This document shows, in pieces, positions 1 through 8,838 of a stretch of DNA of 64,000 nucleotides. Source of the DNA: Microbacterium trichothecenolyticum (GTDB lineage: Bacteria > Actinomycetota > Actinomycetes > Actinomycetales > Microbacteriaceae); assembly GCF_030818955.1 (NCBI RefSeq), contig NZ_JAUTBF010000001.1, positions 3,224,001 to 3,288,000 of the forward strand, in the 5' to 3' direction. The stretch's first letter is position 1, and each line of letters starts with the position of its first letter. Below the pieces are notes generated by a model. The model was not told the DNA's origin, searched no databases, and saw only the letters and a program-made list of their open reading frames with translations. A program made the position numbers and the translations under genes.

Positions 1-310
1 AAGGAAGATGCTCGCGAAGTGCCTGGACCCTGGCTTTCCCGATGACGCGGAATCGAGCGATATCAGTCGGAAGTTGGCGCCTGAGCAGGGTTTCGGAGGT
101 GCTTCTGTGCAGGCTTCCAGCTGCCTTCGCGGCCCTCATGATGAGCGCGTCGGAATGCCAAGTGGTCGATGTGAGGTAGTCGCACCGGCCGCGTAGGCGC
201 TGGATCGCCGACGCCCAATACACAGGTTCCGGGTGCGTACCAGAATTTAGAACGACTGATCTGCCGTTGCCCGCGATCGAGTCGAGCAGAGCTTCATTGT
301 TAGCACTCAT
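1..310 (-). CDS. Partial ORF of the polysaccharide cluster, N-terminal 103 residues
   Basis: The frame is open without a stop from an ATG at 310 down to the window edge, so only the N-terminus is seen. The start overlaps the stop of the upstream flippase gene as ATGA (307-310), which implies translational coupling and a shared transcript. The visible part has no signal peptide or membrane segment. It reads like the N-terminus of a soluble enzyme: residues 17-34 resemble a nucleotide-sugar enzyme or pyruvyl/glycosyltransferase opening, but I recognise no diagnostic motif. Position next to a flippase and glycosyltransferases suggests polysaccharide assembly; that is inference only. Confidence 0.6.
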   Translation of the reverse strand, partial: MSANNEALLDSIAGNGRSVVLNSGTHPEPVYWASAIQRLRGRCDYLTSTTWHSDALIMRAAKAAGSLHRSTSETLLRRQLPTDIARFRVIGKARVQALREHLP

Positions 311-1548
311 CCCAGTAGCCTTTTCTCTCTGCGTAGCGCGATGATGTAACCGAAGCCCCATCCGATAAGCCCAAGTGCGGACGAAGCGATCGCAACGGCT
401 CCGATTGGGTCATCGAGAGGAACGGGCAATCCGATCGCAACGGCCCAGCTCACCGATAGGGAGAAGGCCACCACCGCGATTCGTATGTAAACGCCGATAA
501 TTTGATATCCCAAGGCGGATGATGCGGCCGCGATGGGGCTTGTCCACGCCCCGAAAAGCGCGGCAATTGAAAGTATTGCGACGACCCGAGCGGAAGAGGA
601 CCAGGGCAGTTCGGCGAGAAACATTATTGCGGCGAATGCGATGCCAACATAGATGACGGTAGCGAGCAGAAGGACACGAACTCCTCGCCTCACCTGCCCA
701 CGTAGGTTTTCTATTCCCTCAATCGAGGATAGTCTCCAACTGCCAAGGCTGAAGGAAGCAATAAGCGATGTGTTGACTATGTTGAGGGGGCCCAAGGCCG
801 TCTGTAGAACACGATAGATCGCGGCGAGAGGGGTCGTCAAAGTCAGGGTGGCTATAGCCATTGGCACAAGATTTGCGATGACCGACATGAGATTATCGAG
901 GCCGCTCCATCGGCCCAATTTTATGGTTCCTCTCAGCGGAACTTGCCTTGCGAACGATGGTGTTTTGCGCCTTAGTATCAACGCAGTCCCGGCAGCGGCG
1001 ATGGATGCGCTTGTGGACCAGCCTATTGCAAACGCTATCCATGAGGGCTGAAATGCGATAAGGATACTTGTGGGCGCGAGGGTGAATATGAAAAATCCAT
1101 CCATCACGACGGAGAATTGCGGGCTGTCTCGAGAAATATAGAAGTATCTTACGAAGTCCATTCCAAGGCTGGAGATGACGAAGAATGTGGTAATAAGCGC
1201 TACCGTCAGCCAGTTTTCGCTTGCCCCCATTACGAAAGGACAGGTAGCGATCACTGGAGCCGCGAAAGCGGGGATGGAGACCCAAGCCCATCTACCCGGC
1301 ATTGAGGCGGGAACGCCCAGTTCTCGGCGGGCCGCTAAAGCGGGGGCGAGCAATGTCGCTCGTTGCACAAGGATGGCACTCGATGCGAATAGTTGAAGCA
1401 TCGCGAGCGGCACGAGGCTGCTCGGTCCTAACAAGCGAGACCCGGCGATGAGGAGGGCTGAATTTGTCGCCGCGGTCAGCGAGCTATCAACTGCGATCCA
1501 GAAGCTCGGTCTTTTGGGTAATTCGGAGAGGCGGTGCCTCATACTCAT
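307..1548 (-). CDS. Wzx-like polysaccharide flippase (multi-pass membrane protein)
   Basis: 413 residues, almost entirely alternating hydrophobic segments (about 12 predicted) separated by short basic loops, with the layout of the MATE-like/Wzx oligosaccharide flippase superfamily: an early helix over residues 16-40 and paired helices to the C-terminus, which ends in a basic tail. Members move undecaprenyl-linked repeat units from the inner to the outer face of the plasma membrane. Glycosyltransferases lie on the same strand upstream. GC content and codon use are clearly lower than in the rest of the window, as is common for serotype-like, exchangeable flippase genes. Family identity rests on topology and context, since Wzx proteins share little sequence. 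Confidence 0.7.
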   Translation of the reverse strand: MSMRHRLSELPKRPSFWIAVDSSLTAATNSALLIAGSRLLGPSSLVPLAMLQLFASSAILVQRATLLAPALAARRELGVPASMPGRWAWVSIPAFAAPVIATCPFVMGASENWLTVALITTFFVISSLGMDFVRYFYISRDSPQFSVVMDGFFIFTLAPTSILIAFQPSWIAFAIGWSTSASIAAAGTALILRRKTPSFARQVPLRGTIKLGRWSGLDNLMSVIANLVPMAIATLTLTTPLAAIYRVLQTALGPLNIVNTSLIASFSLGSWRLSSIEGIENLRGQVRRGVRVLLLATVIYVGIAFAAIMFLAELPWSSSARVVAILSIAALFGAWTSPIAAASSALGYQIIGVYIRIAVVAFSLSVSWAVAIGLPVPLDDPIGAVAIASSALGLIGWGFGYIIALRREKRLLG

Positions 1549-2238
1549 GCACGCGACCTTTTCTGTGAAGAATTTCGGGATCGTGAAACCTTTGCTCTGA
1601 GGATCACTGGTGCCGATAGCGCTTTGAGGGGTAGCAGATATTACATTCGTTCAGTGCATTGTTTTTCGAAGAGTGTAAAGCTGGGTCTGTCTAACTTGTC
1701 TTCGGGGAACCCGAAGAACTTGGGCGTCGAAATGGAGACAATGTCGGTAAGTTGACGCAAACATCTACTCGCGGATCATACCATGGGAATCGCTCGCGCG
1801 GCTTGTGTGTGAAACGTGGTGCTCTCTGTCAAGTATTCTCGATGGGGTGTATGAACCGTGCGCCCGTGACATGGATAGGTGCTTTCGTACATACTCCCAA
1901 AGCTGCAGTTCGCGGCGATTGGCACCCGGATTACCTGCCATGCGCAGTACCTGTTGTGCGAGCGGGGTATACAGCCGACGGTTTGTGCTGAGGAGGCGCC
2001 AATTACGCGATAGCTCGAGCTGCGCGTGCGTGCATCTTTCGGTAGTTCTGTACCTCACGTAAACGCTATCGCAGAGAAGTACAAGGTTTTACGTTCGCGG
2101 GCTTCGCCCGCTGGGCGAACGTGGAACTGCTTACCCGTCACTTGATGCAGGTAGGCCTCTGAGGGGGCTGTGCGTGTGAGGGCAGTGGTGGACCGAACGG
2201 GCCCGTCGCCGATCACTGGTCGCTTATCAGCGGTTCTC
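1549..2238. other. Gene-poor 690-bp spacer in low-GC polysaccharide DNA
   Basis: No convincing gene. Codon-position bias is weak, and the open frames on both strands encode implausible proteins. One minus-strand frame (1765-2058, 97 residues) has a slightly protein-like middle, but I see no start with a ribosome site and no family. It may be the remnant of a lost polysaccharide gene. The stretch also contains a nested inverted repeat at 2091-2122. Confidence 0.45.
2091..2122. terminator. Nested inverted repeat behind the 2239-3354 glycosyltransferase
   Basis: ACGTTCGC at 2091-2098 pairs with GCGAACGT at 2115-2122, and an inner GGGC-TTC-GCCC hairpin sits between them. It lies about 120 bases downstream of the minus-strand glycosyltransferase stop. 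There is no clear T tract, so termination is plausible but not proven. Confidence 0.4.
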
Positions 2239-3354
2239 TCATTGCGGATTCGCCTGGAGTGCGACGAGAAACGTTCCAGCAAATTTAGCAGGAGTGTGCT
2301 TCAGTATTTGTGGTGAAGAGATCGGTCCTCGCCACGCTTCTTTCGCCAGGGCGAGGCTTGTGGCCAGACTTGGCGCATCCGTTTTCGCTACGAACACGCC
2401 GGGCATGTCACGCACGCTGAGGGCGACGCCCGCGCGGTCGCTGACGACCACGTGCCGTCCTGCCGCGAGAGCCTCGTTGATCACGAGGCCCCATACTTCT
2501 TCGTGGGAGGGGAGGACGAGGGTGTGGTGGGCTGCCAGGAGCGATGGAAGGTCCTGGTATGCAACGTTGCCCGTGAAGCGGATCGATCCTGTCTGATCCT
2601 CTTTTCTGGCGAGTGACTCTAAGTCTGCGCGCCTGTCACCGGCGCCCACGACAGTCAGGCTATCTCCAGGTGCAGCGCATCGCGCGAAGGCACGGATGAG
2701 CCCGTCCACGTTCTTTCGTGTGATGAGTTGTCCAATGTAGATGAAGCGGTGGCCGCTGCCGAGGGGGGCGCGGCGGGCAACGGCCGCGAAGCGGTCGACA
2801 TCTACCGCGTTGAACCCTTCAATGATTCTGTCGGGGCGGACTCCGAGAGTCCGCAGGGCATCTGCCGCCGCGACACCCGGCACGACGACCGCATCCATGC
2901 TCCGGAAGAAGCGACTTCGAGCGCGAGCGATTGCTCCGGACTGATGGTGCTGGGACATCCGCGTCGACTCATAGAAGCCGACACGACGGACGCCGTTGCG
3001 TTTCGCCGCTAGAGATACTTGCCAGCACGCTGGCGATTCCCACGCGCCGAGGAGTACAGCATCGGTCGATGCCACAAGATCGCGGGCCGACTCACGCAGC
3101 GCGTAGTACTGGCGCTCGCCGCGACCGACGGAACAGGTTCGAAGATGCCCGATGTCGAGACCGCTGGAACGAGCGCGCACCGCGGTCCACTCTGCGGAGC
3201 GTCGAGCTTCCGCAAGAAGGGTTTCGTCGGGCTGCAACAGCCTGATCTTGAGTTCGGCGCGCTCCGCGAGCGCTTCCCACACGGGAACGCGGTACGGAGC
3301 AGCGTTGTTTGTGATCCAGAGAATTCTAGTAGGCCTAGTCGTGGACGACGACAT
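2239..3354 (-). CDS. Glycosyltransferase family 4
   Basis: 371 residues, GT-B fold. The N-terminal Rossmann half opens with a WITNNAAPYRVPVW stretch, typical of acceptor-binding halves in this group. The C-terminal half has the donor-binding signature FIYIGQLITRKNVDGLIRAF (about residues 206-225) and the GT4 E-x7-E element EVWGLVINEALAAG (about 298-311), which contacts the NDP-sugar. It probably transfers a sugar to a lipid-linked repeat unit at the cytoplasmic membrane. The ATG at 3354 has a good ribosome site (AGGAGA, 6 bases upstream). Base composition is intermediate between the low-GC DNA to the left and the high-GC DNA to the right. The donor sugar cannot be read from sequence. The 266-bp gap to the next gene upstream holds no gene. 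Confidence 0.85.
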   Translation of the reverse strand: MSSSTTRPTRILWITNNAAPYRVPVWEALAERAELKIRLLQPDETLLAEARRSAEWTAVRARSSGLDIGHLRTCSVGRGERQYYALRESARDLVASTDAVLLGAWESPACWQVSLAAKRNGVRRVGFYESTRMSQHHQSGAIARARSRFFRSMDAVVVPGVAAADALRTLGVRPDRIIEGFNAVDVDRFAAVARRAPLGSGHRFIYIGQLITRKNVDGLIRAFARCAAPGDSLTVVGAGDRRADLESLARKEDQTGSIRFTGNVAYQDLPSLLAAHHTLVLPSHEEVWGLVINEALAAGRHVVVSDRAGVALSVRDMPGVFVAKTDAPSLATSLALAKEAWRGPISSPQILKHTPAKFAGTFLVALQANPQ

Positions 3355-3620
3355 GTGCTCTCCTGCTCAACCCTGACGGGCGCGAGAGGGGCTCGGTCGC
3401 TCGAGCGGACATCGGGTGATGTCTCGCCAACGCACTAACCCGGAGTGCTGCTGGATTTTCGAGCCCACTACGTCAAGGACCTGACGAAAGTGTACTGCGA
3501 TTTTTGTCTATGTCGTGCGCGCCGCGTCCATTAGGCGAACTGATCGATCGGCCGAGCGTCGTTGGTGATGTTTTCGAATGCTCGTGGCGGACGTATCGTC
3601 AAATCGCGGAGCACGTGTCT

Positions 3621-4721
3621 TTAAAGAGCAAGCATGTGTCGGACTCCCGTGCGGAAGTTGGTGACCATGCCATCGATACTCGGCGCGGGAGGCCAGCTGG
3701 TGTCGGGGTGCTCGAGAGCCCCCGCGGAGGCGGCGATCATGGCGTCGGCGAAGGCGAGTGGATCGTCGGCCGTGATCTGCACCTGTTCGCCCTCGATGAG
3801 GTATTCCAGCTCGGGAGCGTGCCAGGGCCAGTCGGTCGTGATGAGGGGAGTGCGCGCCGCGAGGCAGTCGACAGCGATGAGGCCGACTCGCCCGGGATTC
3901 ACGACGGCCTCCGCACCGACCAGCACCGCGGCCTTGTCGGCGGCGGCGCCGTATCCGAGCATGCTCACCTGTCCCCGGGACGCAGCTCGATCGAGTACCC
4001 CGGCTTGGCCGCCGAGCCCCAGGACGACGACATGGACGTCTGAACCGCGCTCGCGCACGATGTCGAGCGCATGTGCGAGGAACGAGATTCTCTTGCTTTC
4101 GTCGAGCCCGCCCACGTACGCCAGGTAGGGGCCGTCAGGAACCCCCCGTTCACGAAGCTTTTGCCGGGCCGTGGTGCCTGTCAGGGCTGCAACCTCGCGT
4201 TCGAGTTCGGCGGAGTCGATGCTGTTCATCGTCGTCGTGATGCGATCGGGCGTGACGCCGGCTCTGCGGGCGAAGGCGGCACCGCTCGGCATGTACGCGA
4301 AGACGTGGTCGGCTCGGCGCAGTTGCCAGCGTTCGATGGCGCCGTCGAGAGCGTTGAGCGGGGAGGTGTACGACGCGATGTGGCCCCAGACGCCCACCTT
4401 GCGGTCGTTGCGTCGGAGGAGGGCCGACAACGCGTCGAGCGAGGTGCCCTGATAGGGCACGATGACGGCGTCGGACCCGCGCCACAGCTTGCGCGAGGAG
4501 GTGAGAGACAAGTGACGGCGTCCTACCGCGAGTACTCGGGATTCGACGGTTTCGAGCCACGGGGCGGACGCCGCGTCCTGGCGTTCAGCCTGAGCTCCGG
4601 TCGGCGAGCCGGCAATGACACGAAGCCTTACACCGTCGGCATGGAGCGCATCGGCGAGACCGTCGAAGAAGGGCACCCGGTAACGAGGAACGTAGGGCTG
4701 AACGATCGAGAGCTCATCCAT
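3621..4721 (-). CDS. Glycosyltransferase (GT4-like)
   Basis: 366 residues, GT-B type. The N-terminus (LSIVQPYVPRYRVPFFDGLA) resembles the acceptor half of the neighbouring enzyme at 2239-3354, so the two may be distant paralogues. The C-terminal half has a donor-side YVGGLDESKRISFLAHAL segment and a DCLAARTPLITTDWPWHAPEL segment where GT4 enzymes keep their E-x7-E loop, here divergent. The gene overlaps the preceding glycosyltransferase by 8 bases and has a strong GGAGG ribosome site, so it belongs to the same operon, which begins with the acetyltransferase at 6413. Donor and linkage are unknown. Confidence 0.75.
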   Translation of the reverse strand: MDELSIVQPYVPRYRVPFFDGLADALHADGVRLRVIAGSPTGAQAERQDAASAPWLETVESRVLAVGRRHLSLTSSRKLWRGSDAVIVPYQGTSLDALSALLRRNDRKVGVWGHIASYTSPLNALDGAIERWQLRRADHVFAYMPSGAAFARRAGVTPDRITTTMNSIDSAELEREVAALTGTTARQKLRERGVPDGPYLAYVGGLDESKRISFLAHALDIVRERGSDVHVVVLGLGGQAGVLDRAASRGQVSMLGYGAAADKAAVLVGAEAVVNPGRVGLIAVDCLAARTPLITTDWPWHAPELEYLIEGEQVQITADDPLAFADAMIAASAGALEHPDTSWPPAPSIDGMVTNFRTGVRHMLAL

Positions 4722-5841
4722 CTTTCCCTCCTCGGGTGGCGAGGACGTATTCGTTCTCGAGGGTGGCTGCGACCGCTGCGATGTCGAGCTCGCTGCTCAC
4801 GTAGCGCTCAGCACCCTCGCGAAGTTCCTGTGCGCGCATGGGCGACGAATAGATGAGGTGCACGGCGTCTGCCATCGCCGCCGCGGATCCGTCGGTGACG
4901 ATCGCTGCGTCGTACCGCTCGCACGTCTCAGCAATCCCGAGTGATGCCGTGGTCACGACGGGGGTGCCCGCGTTGAAGGCTTCGAGGATAGACATCGGGA
5001 ACACCTCGTTGACGGAGGGGAGGACGTATACCCGAGCTGCCGCCAGGGCCTGGGCCGTCTCGGCGGGCGGGAGTGCCCCTGCCCACGTCAGACGTTCGCC
5101 CATCCCCGACGCGGCGATGGCGGCGGTGACCTTCTCGCCCTCTCCCTCGTCGGGACCGAAGATGCGGAATGTCGTGGTGGGAAGCCGTTCCGACAGTGCT
5201 CGGGCCATCTCCACGAAGACGAGGGGTCGCTTGCGCTCGTGCAGTCGAGCGAGAAAAACCACCTCGTCGGGCCGTCCGTCATATGCCGGCATCGGTGCCG
5301 GTTCGACGCCGTTCGCGATGGCGACGACACGTTCACTGCGAGCGAGGGCGGAAAGATCGGACCGTTCATCGTCGGTGAGAACGAGCCACGCGCGAGCACG
5401 ACGCAAGACCCGGCGCGTCGCGGCGAGGTCGAGGACCTTGGCCAGCAGGCGGTCGGACGCGTCGACCATGCCGTGCGTCTGGACGACGTAGGGAACGCCG
5501 CGTGCTCCCGCGAGAACGGCTGCGGGGAGCGTGGTCATGTCGCGAGCCAGGTGAATGTGGGCGACATCCGTCGAGGCGAGATCACGGGCGAGCACGCGGC
5601 GCATGCCATCGGGCCACAGCGTGGCGAAACCGCCGAAGGGGGCGAGGCGCCGCACGGGAAAAGTTCGCAGTCGATATCCGTCTTGCGCGGCGTCGACCAC
5701 CTCGTCGCGAGGAGAGCCGGCGTAAACGGTGACGTCGTGCCCTTTGTCGGCCAGCGCTTTCGCCTGTGCAAAGGCGACCCGAGTCGGCCCCCCGAAGGCC
5801 CCGTCCGACGAGCTGTATGTGACGACGTGTGCGATCTTCAC
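4714..5841 (-). CDS. Glycosyltransferase family 4
   Basis: 375 residues. I take the GTG at 5841 as start: it overlaps the stop of the upstream acetyltransferase gene as GTGA and has AGGAGG about 9 bases upstream; the longer frame beginning at 5925 reads into that gene. The N-terminus KIAHVVTYSSSDGAFGGPTR is typical of GT4 (WcaI/Cap1-like) enzymes, followed by a membrane-edge FAQAKALADKGHDVTVYAG helix. The donor domain contains EVVFLARLHERKRPLVFVEM and the E-x7-E loop VFPMSILEAFNAGTPVVTT. It is predicted to add one sugar to the polysaccharide repeat unit on the cytoplasmic side. Confidence 0.85.
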   Translation of the reverse strand: MKIAHVVTYSSSDGAFGGPTRVAFAQAKALADKGHDVTVYAGSPRDEVVDAAQDGYRLRTFPVRRLAPFGGFATLWPDGMRRVLARDLASTDVAHIHLARDMTTLPAAVLAGARGVPYVVQTHGMVDASDRLLAKVLDLAATRRVLRRARAWLVLTDDERSDLSALARSERVVAIANGVEPAPMPAYDGRPDEVVFLARLHERKRPLVFVEMARALSERLPTTTFRIFGPDEGEGEKVTAAIAASGMGERLTWAGALPPAETAQALAAARVYVLPSVNEVFPMSILEAFNAGTPVVTTASLGIAETCERYDAAIVTDGSAAAMADAVHLIYSSPMRAQELREGAERYVSSELDIAAVAATLENEYVLATRGGKDG

Positions 5842-6413
5842 TCGTCCACCGCCTCCTGCGGGAAGCGCGGGCCGAGCGCGACGATGGGATTCCCGCCCCA
5901 GACCTCCCCGTCGGGCACGGTGCATCCGTCCACGAGGCTCAGCGGCCGGATGAGCGCACTACGGCCCACTCGGCTTCCGCCTAGCACGACGCATCTCGAC
6001 GTCACCCACGCCCCCGCCTCGATGTGGATGGGGCGGGTGATGAGCGCCATGTCGCGACGATGCGCATGGCTGCCAGTCGTGAGGAACGTCTCTTGCGAGA
6101 TCACGACGTCGTCGCCGACGTACACGTGGTCCTGGTTGTGGAACCAAACCCCTTCGCCGACCCAGGAGCGATCACCGATATGCAGTTTCCAGGGGAACTT
6201 GACGCGCGTACGCGGCCGAAAGACGACGCCACGGCCGATCTGTGCTCCGAATGCCCGCAAAACGCGCACCCGCAGACTCGAACTGATCTGCCACGGATTC
6301 GTCACGACGAGCAGTTCGCAGACAGCCCAGAGGTAGACCTGCCACGTGGGGCGACCCCATGCCGCTCGCTCTCCGGGCGCCCGAGATAAGTCAATAACCG
6401 GAATGTCGCTCAC
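5838..6413 (-). CDS. Left-handed beta-helix acetyltransferase, WcaF-type
   Basis: 191 residues from the GTG at 6413, chosen because GAGGAG lies 5 bases upstream; longer frames run into a tandem repeat (6423-6477) and have no ribosome site. The protein has an N-terminal helix rich in Trp (WQVYLWAVCELLVVTNPW), then hexapeptide-repeat coils over about residues 65-175 (for example IGDRSWVGEGVWF and VGDDVVISQETFL), with the conserved TTGSHAHRRDM His-containing loop of CAT-like O-acetyltransferases. It probably O-acetylates a sugar of the polysaccharide using acetyl-CoA. It is the first gene of a leftward operon (acetyltransferase, two overlapping glycosyltransferases) divergent from the gene at 6495. 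Confidence 0.85.
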   Translation of the reverse strand: MSDIPVIDLSRAPGERAAWGRPTWQVYLWAVCELLVVTNPWQISSSLRVRVLRAFGAQIGRGVVFRPRTRVKFPWKLHIGDRSWVGEGVWFHNQDHVYVGDDVVISQETFLTTGSHAHRRDMALITRPIHIEAGAWVTSRCVVLGGSRVGRSALIRPLSLVDGCTVPDGEVWGGNPIVALGPRFPQEAVDE

Positions 6414-6422
6414 GATCTCCTC

Positions 6423-6477
6423 TTCCTCGTAACGATGGCTTAATGCGCGTTCCTCGTAACGGTGACGTAATCGCGCG
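6423..6477. promoter_or_regulatory. Tandem 27/28-bp direct repeat with MtrA-like boxes in a divergent promoter
   Basis: Two near-identical units, 6423-6449 and 6450-6477, each begin TTCCTCGTAACG(A/G)TG. Read on the minus strand, each contains a direct repeat of TTAC/GTTAC half-sites 11 bases apart (one helical turn), such as TTACGTCACCGTTAC. The repeat fills the space between the divergent acetyltransferase (start 6413) and glycosyltransferase (start 6495), so it is well placed as an operator. Similar TTACCTCAYCGTTAT boxes occur at about 23853-23870 and 28604-28624. Assignment to the response regulator MtrA is inference from its published direct-repeat preference. Confidence 0.5.
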
Positions 6478-6481
6478 GGGG

Positions 6482-6487
6482 TAGTCT
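6482..6487 (+). promoter_or_regulatory. -10 box (TAGTCT) of a leaderless transcript
   Basis: TAGTCT ends 7 bases before the GTG start at 6495 and there is no Shine-Dalgarno sequence between. This is the spacing expected if transcription starts at the first base of the coding region. Confidence 0.45.
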
Positions 6488-6494
6488 CAGCAGT

Positions 6495-7754
6495 GTGCAG
6501 CAACCCCCACAAACATTAGTTTTCGGGCTGAACTACCCTCCGGAGACTACGGGAATTTCCCCGTACACCGGTGGCATGGCTGAAGGGCTCTCCCGCAGCG
6601 GGCATCGGGTGCGTGCGGTGACCGCGCATCCTCATTATCCTGACTGGAAGATCGCGCCGGGTTACGGGCGCTGGTCACACCGCGAACATCTCCGCGGTGT
6701 TGACGTCGAGCGCCTCCTGCACTTCGTTCCGGCGGATCCCTCCGCGCTCCCGCGAGCAGCCTCGGAAGCATCCTTCGGGGCTCGTCAGATGCTCACGCGG
6801 TGGGGCCGACCCACAGCGATCGTCGCCGTCTCGCCGGCGCTCATCTCGTCTGCTTTCGTGCGGCTTCGATCGCTGATCACGCATCGCAAGACTCCCTTCG
6901 TCGTCTGGGTGCAGGATCTCTACGGCGTGGGCATGACCGAGATGGGGCGTGGTGGTGGGGTCTCAGCGCGCGTCATTTGCTCGATCGAGCGGTGGTTGCT
7001 GCGCTCCGCGTCGATGGTCGTGGTGATTCACGACCGGTTCGCCGATCGCATCAACGTCGATTTCGAGGTGCCGCTGACGCGGATCGCCGTCATTCGTAAC
7101 TGGACGCACTTGCCGCCCCTTCCTGCCATCGATGTTGCCGCTGTGCGCGAGTCGTACGGCTGGGCCGCCGACGAGACAGTGATCGTGCACACCGGCAACA
7201 TGGGCGGAAAGCAGGGCCTTCACCACATCGTCGACGCGGGCCGCCTCGCCCATCGACGCGGTGAGCGCGTTCGTTTCGTGCTCGTCGGCAAAGGCTCACA
7301 GCGCGACTCGCTGAAGGAGCGCATCGCACAGGAGCCCACGACCACGGAAATGCTGCCGCCGCTCGACGACGCCGCGTTCGGTGCCATCCTTCAAGCCGCT
7401 GACGCACTTCTCGTGAACGAGCTGCCGGGCGTTGCCGAGATGTCCGTGCCCAGCAAGCTGACGTCATATTTCGCCTCGGGTCGCCCCGTGCTCGCGGCGA
7501 CCGATGCCCTCGGTATCACGGCGCAAGAGGTGCGTAACGCCGACGCGGGGATCGTCGTCGCTGCGGGTGATCCCGAGGCCATTCTCGAAGGCGCCAGAGC
7601 TCTCGCTGCCGACCCCGAAGAAGGTGCACGGCTCGGCGAGAACGGCAAACGTTACAGAGAGACCGTGTTGAACGAAACATTCGCGATCGAACGATTCGAT
7701 AGTCTGCTCGCGGAACTGACCGGTGTGGCCGCCGCCGTGAAGACTCCTGGGTGA
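6495..7754 (+). CDS. Glycosyltransferase family 4, WcaI/WbuB-like
   Basis: 419 residues from a GTG that follows a -10 box by 7 bases (probably leaderless). The N-terminus [20 protein letters not shown] is the WcaI/WbuB signature of colanic-acid-type and N-acetylfucosamine transferases. The long N-domain carries the [14 protein letters not shown] motif of this subgroup. The donor domain has [20 protein letters not shown] and a late [18 protein letters not shown] loop in place of the classical E-x7-E. It lies immediately upstream of gmd and fcl on the same strand, so a fucose or related deoxysugar transferase is a reasonable guess, not shown. Confidence 0.85.
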   Translation: MQQPPQTLVFGLNYPPETTGISPYTGGMAEGLSRSGHRVRAVTAHPHYPDWKIAPGYGRWSHREHLRGVDVERLLHFVPADPSALPRAASEASFGARQMLTRWGRPTAIVAVSPALISSAFVRLRSLITHRKTPFVVWVQDLYGVGMTEMGRGGGVSARVICSIERWLLRSASMVVVIHDRFADRINVDFEVPLTRIAVIRNWTHLPPLPAIDVAAVRESYGWAADETVIVHTGNMGGKQGLHHIVDAGRLAHRRGERVRFVLVGKGSQRDSLKERIAQEPTTTEMLPPLDDAAFGAILQAADALLVNELPGVAEMSVPSKLTSYFASGRPVLAATDALGITAQEVRNADAGIVVAAGDPEAILEGARALAADPEEGARLGENGKRYRETVLNETFAIERFDSLLAELTGVAAAVKTPG

Positions 7755-7788
7755 CCTTTCTTCTCATTTTCTGAACGGTAGAAACTAC

Positions 7789-8838
7789 GTGACTAAACGC
7801 GCTCTCATTACGGGCATCACCGGACAAGACGGCTCCTACCTCGCCGAGCTTCTTCTCGCCAAGGGCTACGAGGTGCACGGCATCATCCGCCGCGCCTCGA
7901 CCTTCAACACCCACCGCATCGACCACCTCTACGTCGACCCGCACGACCCCGAGGCGAAGCTCTTCCTGCACTACGCCGATCTCTCCGACGGCACGCGTCT
8001 GACCACCTTGGTGGCGGAGATCAACCCCGACGAGGTCTACAACCTCGCAGCGCAATCCCACGTGCGCGTGTCGTTCGACGAGCCCGAGCACACCGCCGAC
8101 ACCACCGGCACGGGCACCATCCGACTCCTCGAGGCGGTGCGCCTGTCGGGGATCGACACGAAGTACTACCAAGCCTCCACGTCGGAGCTCTACGGAGCGA
8201 CGCCGCCGCCCCAGAACGAAGAGACGCCGTTCTACCCGCGCTCCCCGTACGCCGCGGCCAAGCTCTACAGCTACTGGATCACCAAGAACTACCGCGAGGC
8301 ATACGACATGTTCGCGGTCAACGGCATCCTGTTCAACCACGAGTCCCCGCGCCGCGGTGAGACCTTCGTGACCCGCAAGATCACGCGCTCGGTGGCCCGC
8401 ATCAAGGCCGGCCTCGAGAAGAACCTCTACCTCGGCAATCTCGACTCGATCCGCGACTGGGGCTACGCCGCCGAGTACGTCGAGGGCATGTGGCGCATGC
8501 TGCAGGCCGACACCCCCGAGGACTTCGTGCTGGCGACCGGTGTCGGCTACACGATCCGTGAGTTCCTCGAGACGTCGTTCGGTCACGCCGGACTCGACTG
8601 GCAGGAGTTCGTGAAATTCGACGAGCGCTACCTGCGCCCCACCGAGGTCGACGCCCTCATCGGAGACCCGAGCAAGGCCGCCGACAAGCTCGGATGGGTG
8701 CCCTCGGTCAACGGAGAGCAGCTCGCGAAGCTCATGGTCGACGCCGACATCACCGCCCTCGAGAAGGGCGCCGACTGGATCGATACGGTGCAGCTGCCGA
8801 CGTGGACCAACGCCGACCTCGTTGGAGCCCGCGCGTGA
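7789..8838 (+). CDS. gmd: GDP-mannose 4,6-dehydratase
   Basis: 349 residues, GTG start. Converts GDP-D-mannose to GDP-4-keto-6-deoxymannose with a tightly bound NADP cofactor; first step to GDP-L-fucose. Extended SDR fold: cofactor loop GITGQDGSY at residues 9-17, NLAAQSHV at about 85-92, catalytic Thr131 and Glu133 (ASTSELYG), and the Tyr154/Lys158 pair in SPYAAAK. The RR motif GIIRRAS (31-37) marks NADP use. Length matches the family. It overlaps fcl by a GTGA, so both enzymes are made together; the product is presumably used by the glycosyltransferases of this cluster. Confidence 0.96.
   Translation: MTKRALITGITGQDGSYLAELLLAKGYEVHGIIRRASTFNTHRIDHLYVDPHDPEAKLFLHYADLSDGTRLTTLVAEINPDEVYNLAAQSHVRVSFDEPEHTADTTGTGTIRLLEAVRLSGIDTKYYQASTSELYGATPPPQNEETPFYPRSPYAAAKLYSYWITKNYREAYDMFAVNGILFNHESPRRGETFVTRKITRSVARIKAGLEKNLYLGNLDSIRDWGYAAEYVEGMWRMLQADTPEDFVLATGVGYTIREFLETSFGHAGLDWQEFVKFDERYLRPTEVDALIGDPSKAADKLGWVPSVNGEQLAKLMVDADITALEKGADWIDTVQLPTWTNADLVGARA

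Noticed and set aside
1765..2058. 97-residue minus-strand open frame in the polysaccharide spacer
   Set aside because: No ribosome site, no recognised family and composition no better than other frames; kept only as a possible remnant.
5842..5925. Longer N-terminus for the glycosyltransferase at 4714-5841
   Set aside because: The extra 28 residues are Arg/Gly-rich, overlap the acetyltransferase gene and lack a ribosome site; the GTG at 5841 has AGGAGG and a GTGA overlap.
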